From NCBI GenBank assembly GCA_040755715.1, contig JBFLXN010000024.1, positions 1-23,630 on the forward strand: a stretch of DNA of 23,630 nucleotides, written 5' to 3'. This DNA is from JBFLXN01 sp040755715 [NCBI: Candidatus Edwardsbacteria bacterium] (lineage in GTDB: Bacteria > Edwardsbacteria > AC1 > JBFLXN01). The notes under the pieces are model-generated. The model did not search any database and was not told where the DNA came from. It saw only the letters and a program-made list of their open reading frames with translations. The position numbers and the translations under genes are program-made. This document shows, in pieces, positions 23,575-23,630 of the stretch; positions within the stretch are counted from its first letter, which is position 1; every line of letters begins with the position of its first letter.

Positions 23575-23594
23575 CCCCGACCTTTAGGTCGGGG
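23575..23594 (+). terminator. Hairpin CCCCGACCT / AGGTCGGGG after the GH57 gene
   Basis: A 20-base dyad with 9-base perfect arms around TT, 90 bases after the stop. T-run TTTTTT lies before it (23563-23568) rather than after, so on the + strand it is a weak terminator; it would read better as a terminator for - strand transcription entering from the right. Confidence 0.5.
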
Positions 23595-23630
23595 TTGAAA
23601 GAGACCCACTCTCCCCTGTTTCCCCCTCTC

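Overview
The window comes from a bacterial chromosome that is moderately AT-rich by eye. All protein genes found, and the single tRNA gene, are on the + strand. Three very large exported proteins end in a FlgD/T9SS-like C-terminal sorting module (YPNP, then TIRY, YN..GQ.VRTLV, WDG, SGVYFYR, TKK). With the GH57 enzyme, the GT-C-like/TPR membrane proteins and intergenic DNA packed with short fold-back repeats, this suggests an uncultured FCB-type candidate phylum (WOR-3/TA06-like). That assignment is inference; no rRNA or other taxonomic marker is present.

Layout. (1) 1-2104: two adjacent B12-type radical SAM genes, the first cut by the window edge. (2) 2121-2324: a small doubtful or decayed ORF. 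(3) 2382-6649: a tandem pair of paralogous polytopic membrane proteins with periplasmic TPR tails; the first carries an in-frame palindromic insertion. (4) 6650-7171: a regulatory region with three GTGCAAATTTTGCAC palindromes 140-250 bp upstream of a good sigma-54 (-24/-12) promoter. (5) 7172-14752: a secreted clostripain-type (C11) cysteine peptidase, then a 1628-aa KP-43-like subtilase. Both share the same C-terminal Fn3-like plus sorting module and are separated by a repeat-dense spacer. (6) 14753-15831: two small retropepsin-like aspartic peptidases, the first apparently preceded by an overlapping 37-aa ORF. (7) 15975-20255: a 1426-aa surface protein with a novel-looking four-copy repeat, carboxypeptidase-regulatory-like domains, a Kelch propeller and the sorting module. 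(8) 20279-20517: inverted repeat/terminator, sigma-70 promoter and tRNA-Arg(CCT). (9) 20657-23485: a membrane-anchored TPR protein and a GH57 glycoside hydrolase in a tight two-gene unit.

How it may work together. The most system-like part is 6650-20255. Three exported proteins with a common C-terminal targeting module lie together: two with intact peptidase catalytic residues and one with protein-interaction domains. Two intracellular-type aspartic peptidases are interleaved, and a putative sigma-54/enhancer switch lies upstream. A regulated extracellular proteolysis or surface-attachment programme is a reasonable hypothesis. The sequence does not show that the genes are co-regulated beyond their proximity, and no secretion machinery is encoded in the window.
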